From Thaumarchaeota archaeon casp-thauma3 (GTDB lineage: Archaea; Thermoproteota; Nitrososphaeria; Nitrososphaerales; Nitrosopumilaceae): a DNA stretch of 41,658 nt. The notes beneath the pieces are model-generated. The model ran no database searches and had not been told where the DNA came from. It saw only the letters and a list, made by a program, of their open reading frames with translations. The translations under genes and the position numbers were made by a program. Below are positions 1 through 8,493 of the stretch, one piece after another; the first letter of the stretch is position 1; each line of letters starts with the position of its first letter. The DNA is taken from NCBI GenBank assembly GCA_001510275.1, contig LFEY01000001.1, forward strand, positions 1 through 41,658. The letters are read 5' to 3'.

Positions 1-90
1 TTTACTACTTTCTTTTTAGCTGCCCTCTTCCTAGCTGGTTTTCTCTTTACTACTTTCTTTTTAGCTGCCCTCTTCCTAGCTGGTTTTCTT
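1..90. repeat. 45-bp tandem repeat, at least two copies
   Basis: Bases 1-45 and 46-90 are identical except for the last base of the unit (c versus t). That change falls in a third codon position (Lys AAG/AAA) of the minus-strand gene. The unit is in frame and encodes 15 residues. The array touches the left edge, so the true copy number is unknown. Confidence 0.95.
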
Positions 91-212
91 TTAGATGATT
101 TTTTTACAATATTTTTTTTAATAATTTTTAATTCGTTTAATTCACTTTGAATTCTTTTGATCTCTGCCAACATGTTGGTTTTGAATGAATCATTGTTTGT
201 TTCTGTTGACAA
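1..212 (-). CDS. Lys/Ala-rich repeat protein, C-terminus cut by window edge
   Basis: The frame reads leftwards off the window edge without a stop, so only the N-terminal part is present. A short Ser/Asn-rich start and a predicted helix (AEIKRIQSELNELK) are followed by a basic tail built from the 15-residue unit KRKPARKRAAKKKVV, present twice here. Such tails resemble histone H1-like or nucleic-acid-binding extensions, but no folded domain is visible and I do not assign a function. I chose the TTG at 210-212 because a TATA-like AT-rich box (about 235-248) lies roughly 29 bases upstream, which suits a leaderless start; an internal ATG at 171-173 is the alternative. Confidence 0.6.
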   Translation of the reverse strand, partial: MSTETNNDSFKTNMLAEIKRIQSELNELKIIKKNIVKKSSKRKPARKRAAKKKVVKRKPARKRAAKKKVV

Positions 213-337
213 GTCTTGTCATTTCTATTTTTTTGTATAATTTAAAACTTATGGATTGCATTTTGAGTATAAATTAGATTCTAAACATTTGACAAACCAT
301 GACATTTAACATTAAGTTCCAATTCAACAATAAACAA

Positions 338-535
338 TTATTCATTTTTTGATTTGAATCTATCTTTGTAAAACAAACCAAAACTTACCATAAATGCAAT
401 AATCATAACAATTCCTGAAATATATGCATAGTTGAATTCAATTCCAGGATGGACTTCATGATAATTAAAAATAAGATAAGTAATAACGAGAAGAATGCCG
501 CCTGCTATTGTGAGTTTTTGATGGTTTTGCAACAA
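338..535 (-). CDS. Small two-helix membrane protein, unknown function
   Basis: This 65-aa protein has two predicted membrane helices (about residues 9-24 and 36-55) and a basic, charged C-terminus (KDRFKSKNE). It starts with ATG and ends six bases before the stop of... rather, it lies directly downstream of the CPA2 antiporter gene on the same strand with a gap of only six bases, so co-transcription is likely. I do not recognise the family. A small accessory subunit of the antiporter is possible but is only inference from position. Confidence 0.6.
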   Translation of the reverse strand: MLQNHQKLTIAGGILLVITYLIFNYHEVHPGIEFNYAYISGIVMIIAFMVSFGLFYKDRFKSKNE

Positions 536-541
536 TTTAAA

Positions 542-1867
542 TTATTTCTCTATACCTAAAACATCGAATATCTTGGCCACTTTTTTGTTCATTTTACTAC
601 TCTGAACATCCTCTGAATTATCATTATCTGAATTATCTTTTTGAACAGAATTATCTGCTTCTCCTTTTTTCTCCTTACGATATTCAATCTTCAACCAGAT
701 TGGTGTGATAATTGTAGTAACAACTACCATGATTACAATTGTAGAATATACATCACTAGTTAGAACTCCTGATGAAATTCCAACTCCTGCAACAATTAAC
801 CCAACTTCCCCTCTAGAAATCATACCTATTCCTACTCGCATTCCTTGACTCTTGTTTTTTAGTAACATCCACGCAGGTAATCCACAACCAAGGTATTTTG
901 TTACTACTGCAATTACTATTATTATTCCACTTAACATGAGGATTTCAAGATTGATTGCTCTAAAGTCTACTTGAGCGCCAATTATTGCAAAGAATAATGG
1001 CGCAAAAACTAATCCAATCCTACTGGCATAATGTTCAATTTTCTCAAGTACTTTAGATGTAGATAGTGCCATGCCAACTGCAAATGCACCTACAATCGGA
1101 GACAGACCTATGCTGCCAGCTAACGCAGCAGCTCCAAAAAATGAAGCAGTCGCAATACCTTCTATACTTCCTTTAGCTTTCCAAAATCTGGGTGTAACAA
1201 TTTTTGGTATGACTACTACTGATACAATTAACATGACTGCAAAGAATCCTAATACCTTTAGTATTGTGATTGGTACGTCCATAATGTCGAGTTGATCTAT
1301 TCCACCTTCTCCTGTTGCAAGTGATGATACCACAGAAAGAACTGCAATTGCAAGAATATCATCAACTACTGCAGCTCCTATAATTAATCGAGCTTCAGGA
1401 GTTTTGAGTTTTCCAAATTCACTTAACACTTGAACTGAGATTGCAATACTTGTAGCTGTCAGGGCAGTTGCAATCATCATTGATTGCAATGCATCAAAAC
1501 CAAACATTTGGAATACAATTAATCCTGCAAAAAATGGAATTATCACCCCAAATGTTCCGACTGTAAATGATGCCTTTCCACCTCGCAAGAATTCTCTCGG
1601 TGTCATCTCAAGTCCTGCTACAAATAAAATTACAATAGCTCCAATTTCTCCAAGAACTCTAATTTCACTACCAATTGTAAGAAGTGGTTCTCCATTTAAC
1701 ACAAGAAGAGATCCCAGTGCAAATGGGCCAATGATCATTCCAGCTAAAAGCTCTCCTAATACTATTGGAAGCTTTAATCTCAAGAAGAACTCTGCCATAA
1801 GTTTTGCAGCAAAGAGTAAAATCCCTACTCCAATGATTATCTGAATGAAATTTGTTTCTACTACCAT
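542..1867 (-). CDS. CPA2-family cation:proton antiporter (Kef/NapA type)
   Basis: This 441-aa polytopic membrane protein belongs to the monovalent cation:proton antiporter-2 family, which exchanges Na+ or K+ for H+ across the cytoplasmic membrane. An almost continuous run of hydrophobic helices fills residues 5-395. The transport core is recognisable from the stretch ALTATSIAISVQVLSEFGKL followed by AAVVDDILAIAVL; the paired aspartates of VDD are the usual ion-binding residues. The charged C-terminus (from about residue 396) is short and shows no RCK/TrkA-N nucleotide-binding domain, so it is NapA-like rather than full-length KefB/C. It is divergent from a universal stress protein gene 64 bases away, a frequent neighbour. 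The transported ion cannot be decided from sequence. Confidence 0.9.
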   Translation of the reverse strand: MVVETNFIQIIIGVGILLFAAKLMAEFFLRLKLPIVLGELLAGMIIGPFALGSLLVLNGEPLLTIGSEIRVLGEIGAIVILFVAGLEMTPREFLRGGKASFTVGTFGVIIPFFAGLIVFQMFGFDALQSMMIATALTATSIAISVQVLSEFGKLKTPEARLIIGAAVVDDILAIAVLSVVSSLATGEGGIDQLDIMDVPITILKVLGFFAVMLIVSVVVIPKIVTPRFWKAKGSIEGIATASFFGAAALAGSIGLSPIVGAFAVGMALSTSKVLEKIEHYASRIGLVFAPLFFAIIGAQVDFRAINLEILMLSGIIIVIAVVTKYLGCGLPAWMLLKNKSQGMRVGIGMISRGEVGLIVAGVGISSGVLTSDVYSTIVIMVVVTTIITPIWLKIEYRKEKKGEADNSVQKDNSDNDNSEDVQSSKMNKKVAKIFDVLGIEK

Positions 1868-1931
1868 CTATTTTCTTGTGTCTACATATGGAATATAATA
1901 TTATATGCCATAACTATAATCATAGTAAATT

Positions 1932-2393
1932 ATGTACAAAAAAATCCTAGTGCCTCATGCAGGTACTCCTGTAGGTGATAAGGCACTCAAACACGCAGTA
2001 CATATAGCAAAATTTGATTCGTCTGAAATTTTGATTTTACATGTAGTTGAGGCGTTACAAAAACCTCCAACGTTTGCATTATCTGGAACGGAAAGTAAGG
2101 CATTAGCAAGGGAGTTTCAAAAAGCTGCAAAACAATCTGTAATCAATAGCGAAAAAGAAATGGATAAAAAAGTTGAGCATTATAAATTACAAAATATCAA
2201 TATCCGGTACGAAGTTGTAACTGGATATGCTGATGAAGTAATAACAAGGTATGTTAAAAATCATGATTTTGATCTTATTGTTATGGCAAAAAGAAGAAAA
2301 CTATCTGGAATACAGAGGCTTTTGTCCCTTGGTAGTGTTTCAAGAAAAATTATTGAAATTGGGCTATGTCCAGTCTTACTAATTGATGTTTGA
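1932..2393 (+). CDS. Universal stress protein (UspA family)
   Basis: This is a single-domain 153-aa Usp protein, of typical length. It opens with the family beta strand (KKILVPHAGTP), has ILILHVVEAL in the second strand, and near the C-terminus carries the ATP-binding type signature G-x2-R-x3-G-S-[VT]-S (GIQRLLSLGSVS) followed by CPVLLIDV. Members bind ATP or other nucleotides and act as soluble stress or metabolic regulators. The gene shares a 64-bp intergenic region with the divergent CPA2 antiporter, which suggests a link to ion or pH stress, but this is inference. Confidence 0.93.
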   Translation: MYKKILVPHAGTPVGDKALKHAVHIAKFDSSEILILHVVEALQKPPTFALSGTESKALAREFQKAAKQSVINSEKEMDKKVEHYKLQNINIRYEVVTGYADEVITRYVKNHDFDLIVMAKRRKLSGIQRLLSLGSVSRKIIEIGLCPVLLIDV

Positions 2394-2561
2394 TTAAACA
2401 GTTCAAATAACCTTATGAGATCTTAGCTTGGGGTTAAATTTTGGACAAAGAAAAGGGTTTACTCCCAAATTAATCCCAAAAACAATATCTGAATCCAAAT
2501 GAGTTAAACTCACAATCCTTATCCTTTTTCTCTTATTTTACATTCAGAACATTTAGCGAAA

Positions 2562-3584
2562 CTAAGCAATTTTTTTAGAGTTTACAAAAACCCCTTTCTT
2601 GGAAATTACCTTCCCTATCTCTTGACTTGAAATTTTATGTTTTTTGAATATTGATTTAATTTTTGTTACCTGATCTTTTGGTGCAATCACACAGAATCCC
2701 ACTCCCATGTTAAATGTCTTGTACATCTCTTCTGATTTTACTCCTTGTTCTTTTACTAATCCCATGATTGGTGGAATTTTTGGTAATGAGTCTATATCAT
2801 AGCCTATCTTTTTGAGACGCAATAGTTTGGTAAATGCGCCTCCTGTTATGTGAGCAAGACCATTTACTTTACATTTTTGAATAATCTCTAGAACTGGATT
2901 TGTATAGATCTCAGTAGGTTTTAGCAACGCATCTCCTATTCTTCCTACTCCTTTGACTTTGTCTTTGATTGAATATTTTGTTAGAAGTGCTTTTCTTGCA
3001 AGTGAGTATCCATTTGAATGAATGCCAGTACTATTTGCACCAATAATTATATCTCCTGATTTTATTTTATTTCCAAGAACTAGGTCTTTTTTTTCTACTA
3101 ATCCAACTATCATTCCAGCTAAATCAAATGAAAATCCTTTACCTGCAAATAAATCTGGCATAATTGCAGTCTCTCCTCCAACAATAGGTACTGATGCTTT
3201 CTTTGCACCTTTTACTAATCCTTCTACAATTTTTTTAAATAATTTTTCATCATTTTTATTTGCAGCAATATAATCTACAAATGAGATTGGTGTTGCACCA
3301 ATACAGATTATGTCATTAACATTCATTGCAATACAATCAATTCCTATTGTATCGTATTTTTTCATCATATTTGCAATTACTACTTTAGTTCCGACACCAT
3401 CTGTATGTGTGGCTAAAAGTTTCCCACCTGGAATTTCTACAATTCCTGCATAATGCCCGAATCCATGTGCTATCTTTGCTTTTTTCTGAAGTTTGTGAGT
3501 TGATGCAATTAATTTGCCAATTACTGCCTGACTTTGCTTAATTTTAGAAATATCTACGCCTGCTTTTTTGTAGGTTAGAGTCAT
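2562..3584 (-). CDS. purM: Phosphoribosylformylglycinamidine cyclo-ligase (AIR synthetase)
   Basis: PurM closes the imidazole ring in purine biosynthesis, converting FGAM plus ATP to AIR, ADP and phosphate in the cytosol. The 340-aa length is normal. Family marks are the N-terminal YKKAGVDI, the GFGHYAGIVEI segment, LLATHTDGVGTKV (metal/ATP site), DCIAMNVNDIICIGATPISFVDY, IVGGETAIMPD and GANSTGIHSNGYSLARK. The C-terminal half carries GLAHITGGAFTKL. It is the last gene of a minus-strand run after the PAC2-family and winged-helix genes, with a 49-bp gap, so it could have its own promoter. Confidence 0.96.
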   Translation of the reverse strand: MTLTYKKAGVDISKIKQSQAVIGKLIASTHKLQKKAKIAHGFGHYAGIVEIPGGKLLATHTDGVGTKVVIANMMKKYDTIGIDCIAMNVNDIICIGATPISFVDYIAANKNDEKLFKKIVEGLVKGAKKASVPIVGGETAIMPDLFAGKGFSFDLAGMIVGLVEKKDLVLGNKIKSGDIIIGANSTGIHSNGYSLARKALLTKYSIKDKVKGVGRIGDALLKPTEIYTNPVLEIIQKCKVNGLAHITGGAFTKLLRLKKIGYDIDSLPKIPPIMGLVKEQGVKSEEMYKTFNMGVGFCVIAPKDQVTKIKSIFKKHKISSQEIGKVISKKGVFVNSKKIA

Positions 3585-3633
3585 AGTTTGATGCGTATGC
3601 GCTGTGAATAAAAGAATTTGCCTGTTGTTTAGA

Positions 3634-4359
3634 TCACATATACATTCCAGATGTCTCTTCTCTATGTTCTACATATTTTTGAGATAATTCACTGAATTCT
3701 GAGCCGATTCTCTCTTTGCTTTCTTTAAGCCTTGTTGTGTCTATATTCATTTCATAGAATCGATTTAATGCCTCAATTAGAGTTACAGCAGCTGCAGAAT
3801 CTGGTGCTACTTTGTTTGCTTTTGCCAATAGAGTCAAACCCTGAATCTCTCTTACCAGACATTCATTTAATATTCCTCCGGGAATTCCTGTGATGAATCC
3901 TTGAGGAATTATATTGATATCTTTATCTGCCATTGTTCTTACCAAGTCTTCTTCAGCTGCACAATATGCTTTATCATCATGTTCAGTACTTGCAACTCCA
4001 TCTAGAATTACAATCTCTTTGGATCCTTTTTGTTCTGCCCAATCTAAAATTGATGCTACAAGTGAGTAAAGTCCTTCCATTTTCAATGTTATCTCACAAA
4101 TTATTGCACAGATTGTCCCCTCTGGATTTGCATAAAATCTAAATGGATGACGCAATCTACCTCTCATGAAAACTGTTGATGGTGGAAGATATTTTGATCT
4201 CATCAGTGCAATCTCCTCCATTTTTAATTCCTCAATAATGTGATTTATTGCAACAGGACCTACAAGACCTGCTCCCACAAAACCTGCAAAAATTATCGGA
4301 CTCTTTAATTCTACTTTTTTTATCTCAAAGACTTCAGCTTCAGGAAATTCTTTTTGCAC
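3634..4359 (-). CDS. PAC2-family protein (proteasome-assembly-chaperone-2-like)
   Basis: This 241-aa protein matches the archaeal PAC2 / COG2047 type: an N-terminal strand-turn IIFAGFVGAGLVGPVAINHII, then RSKYLPPSTVFMRGRLRHPFRFY, a central EIVILDGVAS segment, and FITGIPGGILNECL. In eukaryotes PAC2 helps build the proteasome alpha ring; the archaeal homologues are thought to be related chaperones, but their substrate is not firmly known. It follows the winged-helix gene by 22 bases, so the two are probably one transcript. The C-terminal 40 residues are charged and probably helical. Confidence 0.85.
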   Translation of the reverse strand: MQKEFPEAEVFEIKKVELKSPIIFAGFVGAGLVGPVAINHIIEELKMEEIALMRSKYLPPSTVFMRGRLRHPFRFYANPEGTICAIICEITLKMEGLYSLVASILDWAEQKGSKEIVILDGVASTEHDDKAYCAAEEDLVRTMADKDINIIPQGFITGIPGGILNECLVREIQGLTLLAKANKVAPDSAAAVTLIEALNRFYEMNIDTTRLKESKERIGSEFSELSQKYVEHREETSGMYM

Positions 4360-4381
4360 GGTTTACGTCAATTTTTTCTGT

Positions 4382-4729
4382 CTAATTACCTTTCTGCATA
4401 AAGAGATTCAACATGATTCGTCCTTTGTCTGTAATTGTATAGATTACATTTGATCCCTTTGGTTCTTTTTTGATAAAGTTGTAATCTACGCACAAGTGTA
4501 AATAATTTAGAAATGACTTTTTCATTCTGATCTTTGACTTTGAATACAAATCTGAAAACGTCATAGGATTACCTCTAAGTTGATACAATAATTTTAACAG
4601 TGATAATGTACTGTAATCTCTTGTCCTTGCCTTTACTGCACCAAGAATCTCTTCGGCTCTTTCTATGATAAAATCCCCGAATTGATCTGCCACTTCTAGT
4701 GGTACATATGTCAGTCTTGCTCGCATCAT
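4382..4729 (-). CDS. Winged-helix DNA-binding regulator
   Basis: In this 115-aa protein residues about 35-112 read as a winged helix-turn-helix: SLLKLLYQL, then TFSDLYSKSKIRMKKSFLNYLHLCVDYNFIKK, and a wing with GSNVIYTITDKGRIML. This resembles small archaeal ArnR/PadR-like one-domain regulators. It heads the probable operon with the PAC2-family gene and purM. The start has two consecutive ATGs (4724-4729); a TATA-like box lies about 26 bases upstream and an inverted repeat lies between it and the start. The regulated genes are unknown; autoregulation is a reasonable guess. Confidence 0.75.
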   Translation of the reverse strand: MMRARLTYVPLEVADQFGDFIIERAEEILGAVKARTRDYSTLSLLKLLYQLRGNPMTFSDLYSKSKIRMKKSFLNYLHLCVDYNFIKKEPKGSNVIYTITDKGRIMLNLFMQKGN

Positions 4730-4758
4730 ACTGTATAGTACGGTACATTACCTTATTA
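4730..4758 (-). promoter_or_regulatory. Possible TATA box and TGTA-N8-TACA operator of the winged-helix gene
   Basis: Directly upstream of the start the sequence holds an inverted repeat TGTA-N8-TACA (read tgtatagtacggtaca on the plus strand) with GTACgGTAC inside it. A TATA-like TAATAAG is centred near 4755, about 26 bases before the ATG. The repeat would lie between the TATA box and a leaderless start, a typical repressor position in archaea. No binding data; the four-base arms are short. Confidence 0.3.
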
Positions 4759-4918
4759 GTCTTTAACTTGAGCATTGTTGATCTCTCTAGCTGGTTTTTT
4801 TACACTTGATTTCATGATTGTTAGTATTTTATGAAATTCTACCTTACGACAGATTGAGTTTTTTTGTGAAATTATAGTTAATCATCTCCTTTAAACAATC
4901 AAAATCTAAAAGTTCTTT

Positions 4919-5854
4919 GTGGAAATTGTAGTAAGTACAGTACTAACTATAGTTGGATTAGTGATGCTATGCTTTGGTGGCAATTGGTTAGTTAGCGGTG
5001 GTGTTGCTATTGCAAAAAAATTCCGAATAAGCAATCTTGTAATCGGAATGACTATTGTAGCATATGGTACTTCAACTCCTGAACTTGCTGCTAGTATTGC
5101 TGCAGCTGGAGAGCACAGTGCAATTATTTTAGGAAATATTGTTGGAAGCAATATTGCAAATGTTGGAATGGTAATTGGTATAGCTGCAATTCTTACTCCT
5201 CTTACAGTAAGAAAATCTGCATTACGAAAAGAAATCCCAATAATGTTAGGGGTCTCATTTTTACTTGTCTTACTTTCATTTGATGGCGAAATTTCTCAAT
5301 ATGATGGAGTACTATTACTTGTTGGATTGGGAATTTTTGGATTTTATACATTTAAAGATGCAATGAAACAAAGAGAAAAAAACAAAGAGAATACTGAACA
5401 AAGTAAAAATAACATATATCTAAAATCTGCAGGATTAATTGGACTGGGAATCATACTTTTGTATATTGGTGCAATTCTTACAGTTGATAATGCTGTAATT
5501 TTAGCAAAAGAATTTGGATTATCAGAAAAAATTATTGGCTTGACAGTAATTGCAATTGGAACATCTCTTCCAGAATTAATAACATCTGTAATTGCAATTA
5601 GGAAAGGTCATGTAGATATTGGTGTTGGAAATATTATTGGAAGTAACATCTATAATATTTTGATGATAATGGGTGTTGGTGCTGCACTTGGAGGTGTAGT
5701 AATTACATCTGATGCTTATGTTGATTATGCAATAATGATCATCTTTAGTCTCTCATTACTAATTGCCCTTAAAACTGGAATTATTAATAGAGCCATGGGG
5801 GTCTGTTTGGCTATTGGCTATGTTGTATATCTGATAGTCACATTTTTCAAGTAA
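4919..5854 (+). CDS. CaCA-family Na+/Ca2+ (cation) antiporter, YrbG-like
   Basis: This 311-aa protein has the two inverted alpha repeats of the calcium/cation antiporter superfamily. Alpha-1 contains VAYGTSTPELAASI and GNIVGSNIANVGMVIG (about residues 40-85); alpha-2 contains IAIGTSLPELITSV and GNIIGSNIYNILMIMG (about 215-260). About ten membrane helices are visible, with a charged loop (MKQREKNKENTEQSKNN) between the halves. It exchanges Na+ or H+ for Ca2+ at the membrane. The GTG start is supported by a TATA-like CTTTAAAC about 26 bases upstream. It is convergent with the tldE/pmbA-like gene (20-bp gap). Confidence 0.93.
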   Translation: MEIVVSTVLTIVGLVMLCFGGNWLVSGGVAIAKKFRISNLVIGMTIVAYGTSTPELAASIAAAGEHSAIILGNIVGSNIANVGMVIGIAAILTPLTVRKSALRKEIPIMLGVSFLLVLLSFDGEISQYDGVLLLVGLGIFGFYTFKDAMKQREKNKENTEQSKNNIYLKSAGLIGLGIILLYIGAILTVDNAVILAKEFGLSEKIIGLTVIAIGTSLPELITSVIAIRKGHVDIGVGNIIGSNIYNILMIMGVGAALGGVVITSDAYVDYAIMIIFSLSLLIALKTGIINRAMGVCLAIGYVVYLIVTFFK

Positions 5855-5874
5855 TTTGTGCCTGAATTTGGCAT

Positions 5875-7233
5875 TTAGATAGAACTTACTGTAATATTTT
5901 CAGCCTTAATTGATGGTGTGATGGATGGAAATGATGCCCATTGGATTACATTTTTTTGATTGTTTCCAATGTCTGAAATATTTTTTAACATGGTTGGAAG
6001 GTTGTGAATTATTCTTACTGATTTTCCAGGTCCCTTTATCTCCCCATTTTCAATAATTCTTATTCCGCTTCTTGCTGTACATGAAAAATCCCCCTGAATT
6101 GGGTTTACTGCATAAGTATACCACAATCTTCCTACTAACAATCCATGTTTTGTATCTTTGATCATATCTTCTTGTGAGATATCTCCTGGATTTATTTTAA
6201 GATTGTGAGGTGCAGAAATTGGAATTGGCTCAGAACTTCTTCCCAAAGATGAATCTAATCTTGCTCCGTTACCTGTTGATTTAGTTCCTTCTTTGTAACT
6301 ATCAAAAAGATTTGAAAAAGTATTTTTGAAAATTCCCTTCTCTATTAAATTATTCCTCTGAGTTTCTACCCCTTCATCATCTGCAAACTTTGTTCCAATG
6401 CCTTCTGGAATATGTGGATCATCAATTAAACCAAGTTGTTCTACACCTATTTCTTTTTCAAAACTATTTGAAAAACAACTTCTCTTTTCTTTAACTGTTT
6501 TAAAATTAAAATTAGCCGCAACAACAAATGCTAATAACTCTCCAACTGAATATGGTTCAAAAATTATAGAATACACATCTGAATTAATTTTTTGTGGATT
6601 TATTGATTCTATACACATAATTTTTGCATCATTTCCTACTTGTTCTGCAGAAAAATTGGATAAAGTTCTACCACTTGCGTGTCCTATTCCTGATACTGGT
6701 AATGTTCCATATTCTGATTCTGCATTAATAATTCCTGAAATGTATGTGCCATTATCATTTAGATTTAATCCATTAGAATTTGCTATCTCAAAATTCTCTG
6801 AAACTATGTTTAATGATCCTGTAATCGTATTTACCTTATCATTATTTGCTGAATTTATCATATTTTGTACGATATCCATTACTTCTGCACCTGAAATCTT
6901 CTCTAGTTTTTCATCAAATGTGCCATCAAGTTGCTTGAGAGCCACACCATATGGCAATCCCCCCCAAAAATCTCTTGCCTTAAGTTTTGATGATGTTTTA
7001 AATGCATTATCAATTGCCTTTTCTATTTCTTGTTGGTCCGTTGTTTGAATTGATGCAATTTTTTTGTCATGAATTAATCTTATGCCATAATTTTTATCAA
7101 AGTTTTCTTTGATTTCCATAATCTCTGAGTCTGTGATTCTTACAGTAGTTGTTTTCTTTTTTACAATAACTATTTCACATTCATTGATTCCTATGTTCTT
7201 TGAATGATTTAATGCCTTATCTAAGGCAGACAA
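5875..7233 (-). CDS. TldE/PmbA-type subunit of the TldD/TldE protease family
   Basis: This 452-aa protein has the TldD/PmbA fold: an N-terminal domain (ECEIVIVKKKTTTVRITDSEI), a middle domain, and a C-terminal part with GARLDSSLGRSSEPIPISAP, HGLLVGRLWYTYAVNPIQGDFSCTARSG and an IRIIENGEI strand. The HExxxH zinc motif of TldD is absent, so this is the TldE (PmbA) partner that in bacteria forms a heterodimer with TldD and trims unfolded or modified peptides. No TldD is in the window. Its TTG start follows the cofH stop codon with no gap, so it is translationally linked to the F420 genes; this association is unexplained. Confidence 0.85.
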   Translation of the reverse strand: MSALDKALNHSKNIGINECEIVIVKKKTTTVRITDSEIMEIKENFDKNYGIRLIHDKKIASIQTTDQQEIEKAIDNAFKTSSKLKARDFWGGLPYGVALKQLDGTFDEKLEKISGAEVMDIVQNMINSANNDKVNTITGSLNIVSENFEIANSNGLNLNDNGTYISGIINAESEYGTLPVSGIGHASGRTLSNFSAEQVGNDAKIMCIESINPQKINSDVYSIIFEPYSVGELLAFVVAANFNFKTVKEKRSCFSNSFEKEIGVEQLGLIDDPHIPEGIGTKFADDEGVETQRNNLIEKGIFKNTFSNLFDSYKEGTKSTGNGARLDSSLGRSSEPIPISAPHNLKINPGDISQEDMIKDTKHGLLVGRLWYTYAVNPIQGDFSCTARSGIRIIENGEIKGPGKSVRIIHNLPTMLKNISDIGNNQKNVIQWASFPSITPSIKAENITVSSI

Positions 7234-8493
7234 TTACTTTCTCCTTGGATTTTTATAATTAAATTTATTAATTTTAATTAATTCTACATACGAACCAAAT
7301 TGAGAAATATCTGTAACTTTATCAAGATCACCTTCAACTTCGTTTCCATCATCAAACTTTCTTAGAATCTTGTAATTAGTATCTCTTTCTGCTGGAATTC
7401 TTCCAATTTCTTTTATCATTCTCCTTATTTCTTTTGGTCTTAATAGCTGACCATGCTCTGAACCTGCAGATGTTGATATGCTTTCATTGATCAGTGTACC
7501 TCCAAAATCATTTGCTCCCCACATAAGTAATAATTGAGACATTTTTTGACCTTCTTTTACCCATGACATTTGAATATTATTAATGGAATTGTTTAACATA
7601 ATTCTTGCAATAGCATGTGTAAGTAAAACATCATTTCCACTTGCACCTTGTCTAATTCCTTCATGTAATTGATGCTTGTACATTGGTGCTTCAGCAGGTA
7701 TGAAATTTAGAGGAACAAATTCTGTAAACCCGCCTGTCTCTTTTTGAATTTTTCTTAGTTTTGCAATATGCATCACTCTATCTTCTAATGTTTCTAGGTG
7801 ACCAAACATCATAGTTGATGTTGTGTTTATTCCCATTTTGTGTGCAGTTTTGATTACGTTCTCCCATTCTTTTACACTAATTCTACCTGGAGAAATTTTG
7901 TCTCTTAGTTTTTGATTAAGAATTTCAGCAGATGTTCCTGGAAGTGTATCTACTCCTGCTTCTTTCATTCTTTTTAGAAATTCTTCAATTGATATCTCTG
8001 ATCTTGTTGCTCCGTATAGAATCTCTTCAGGTGAAAACCCATGAATGTGAATGTCTGGAATCTCTTTTTTGATCTCGCGACATATGTTTTCATACAAATC
8101 CCCTTTCATGTCTGGTGGAAGACCTGCCTGAACACAAACTTCAGTTGCCCCTAATTGATGCGCCTCTTTTGCTCTTCGTACAATTTCTTCAGTTGGTAAA
8201 AAATATCCTTCCTCTTCTCGAAAATCTCTACTAAATGCACAAAAACCACATTGTTTGATGCATACATTTGTGAAATTGATATTTCTGTTAACTACATATG
8301 ATACAATATCTCCTACTCTTCTACGTCTGATTTCATCTGCAACAAGTCCTACTAGATGAAAATCAATCTCACGTGTATTGTATAATGCTAAACTATCTTT
8401 TACAGAAATCTCCTTATCTGATAATGCATTGTTTAGGATTTCTGATACTATTGGATCAGCATTTTTAAAAAGTGAATCTATGTTGTTTGTCAT
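7234..8493 (-). CDS. cofH: FO synthase subunit 2 (CofH), radical SAM
   Basis: CofH is the radical-SAM enzyme that transfers the 4-hydroxybenzyl part of tyrosine to 5-amino-6-ribitylaminouracil, the first half of FO (deazaflavin) synthesis for coenzyme F420. The [4Fe-4S] cluster motif CX3CX2C is CIKQCGFC (residues 78-85), followed by AFSRDFREEEGYFL typical of CofH/MqnC. Also seen are VCVQAGLPPDMKGD and IHIHGFSPEEI, which separate CofH from CofG. I chose the ATG at 8491-8493, which overlaps the cofG stop as ATGA; a TTG two codons upstream is possible. It is coupled to cofG upstream and to the tldE-like gene downstream. Confidence 0.95.
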   Translation of the reverse strand: MTNNIDSLFKNADPIVSEILNNALSDKEISVKDSLALYNTREIDFHLVGLVADEIRRRRVGDIVSYVVNRNINFTNVCIKQCGFCAFSRDFREEEGYFLPTEEIVRRAKEAHQLGATEVCVQAGLPPDMKGDLYENICREIKKEIPDIHIHGFSPEEILYGATRSEISIEEFLKRMKEAGVDTLPGTSAEILNQKLRDKISPGRISVKEWENVIKTAHKMGINTTSTMMFGHLETLEDRVMHIAKLRKIQKETGGFTEFVPLNFIPAEAPMYKHQLHEGIRQGASGNDVLLTHAIARIMLNNSINNIQMSWVKEGQKMSQLLLMWGANDFGGTLINESISTSAGSEHGQLLRPKEIRRMIKEIGRIPAERDTNYKILRKFDDGNEVEGDLDKVTDISQFGSYVELIKINKFNYKNPRRK

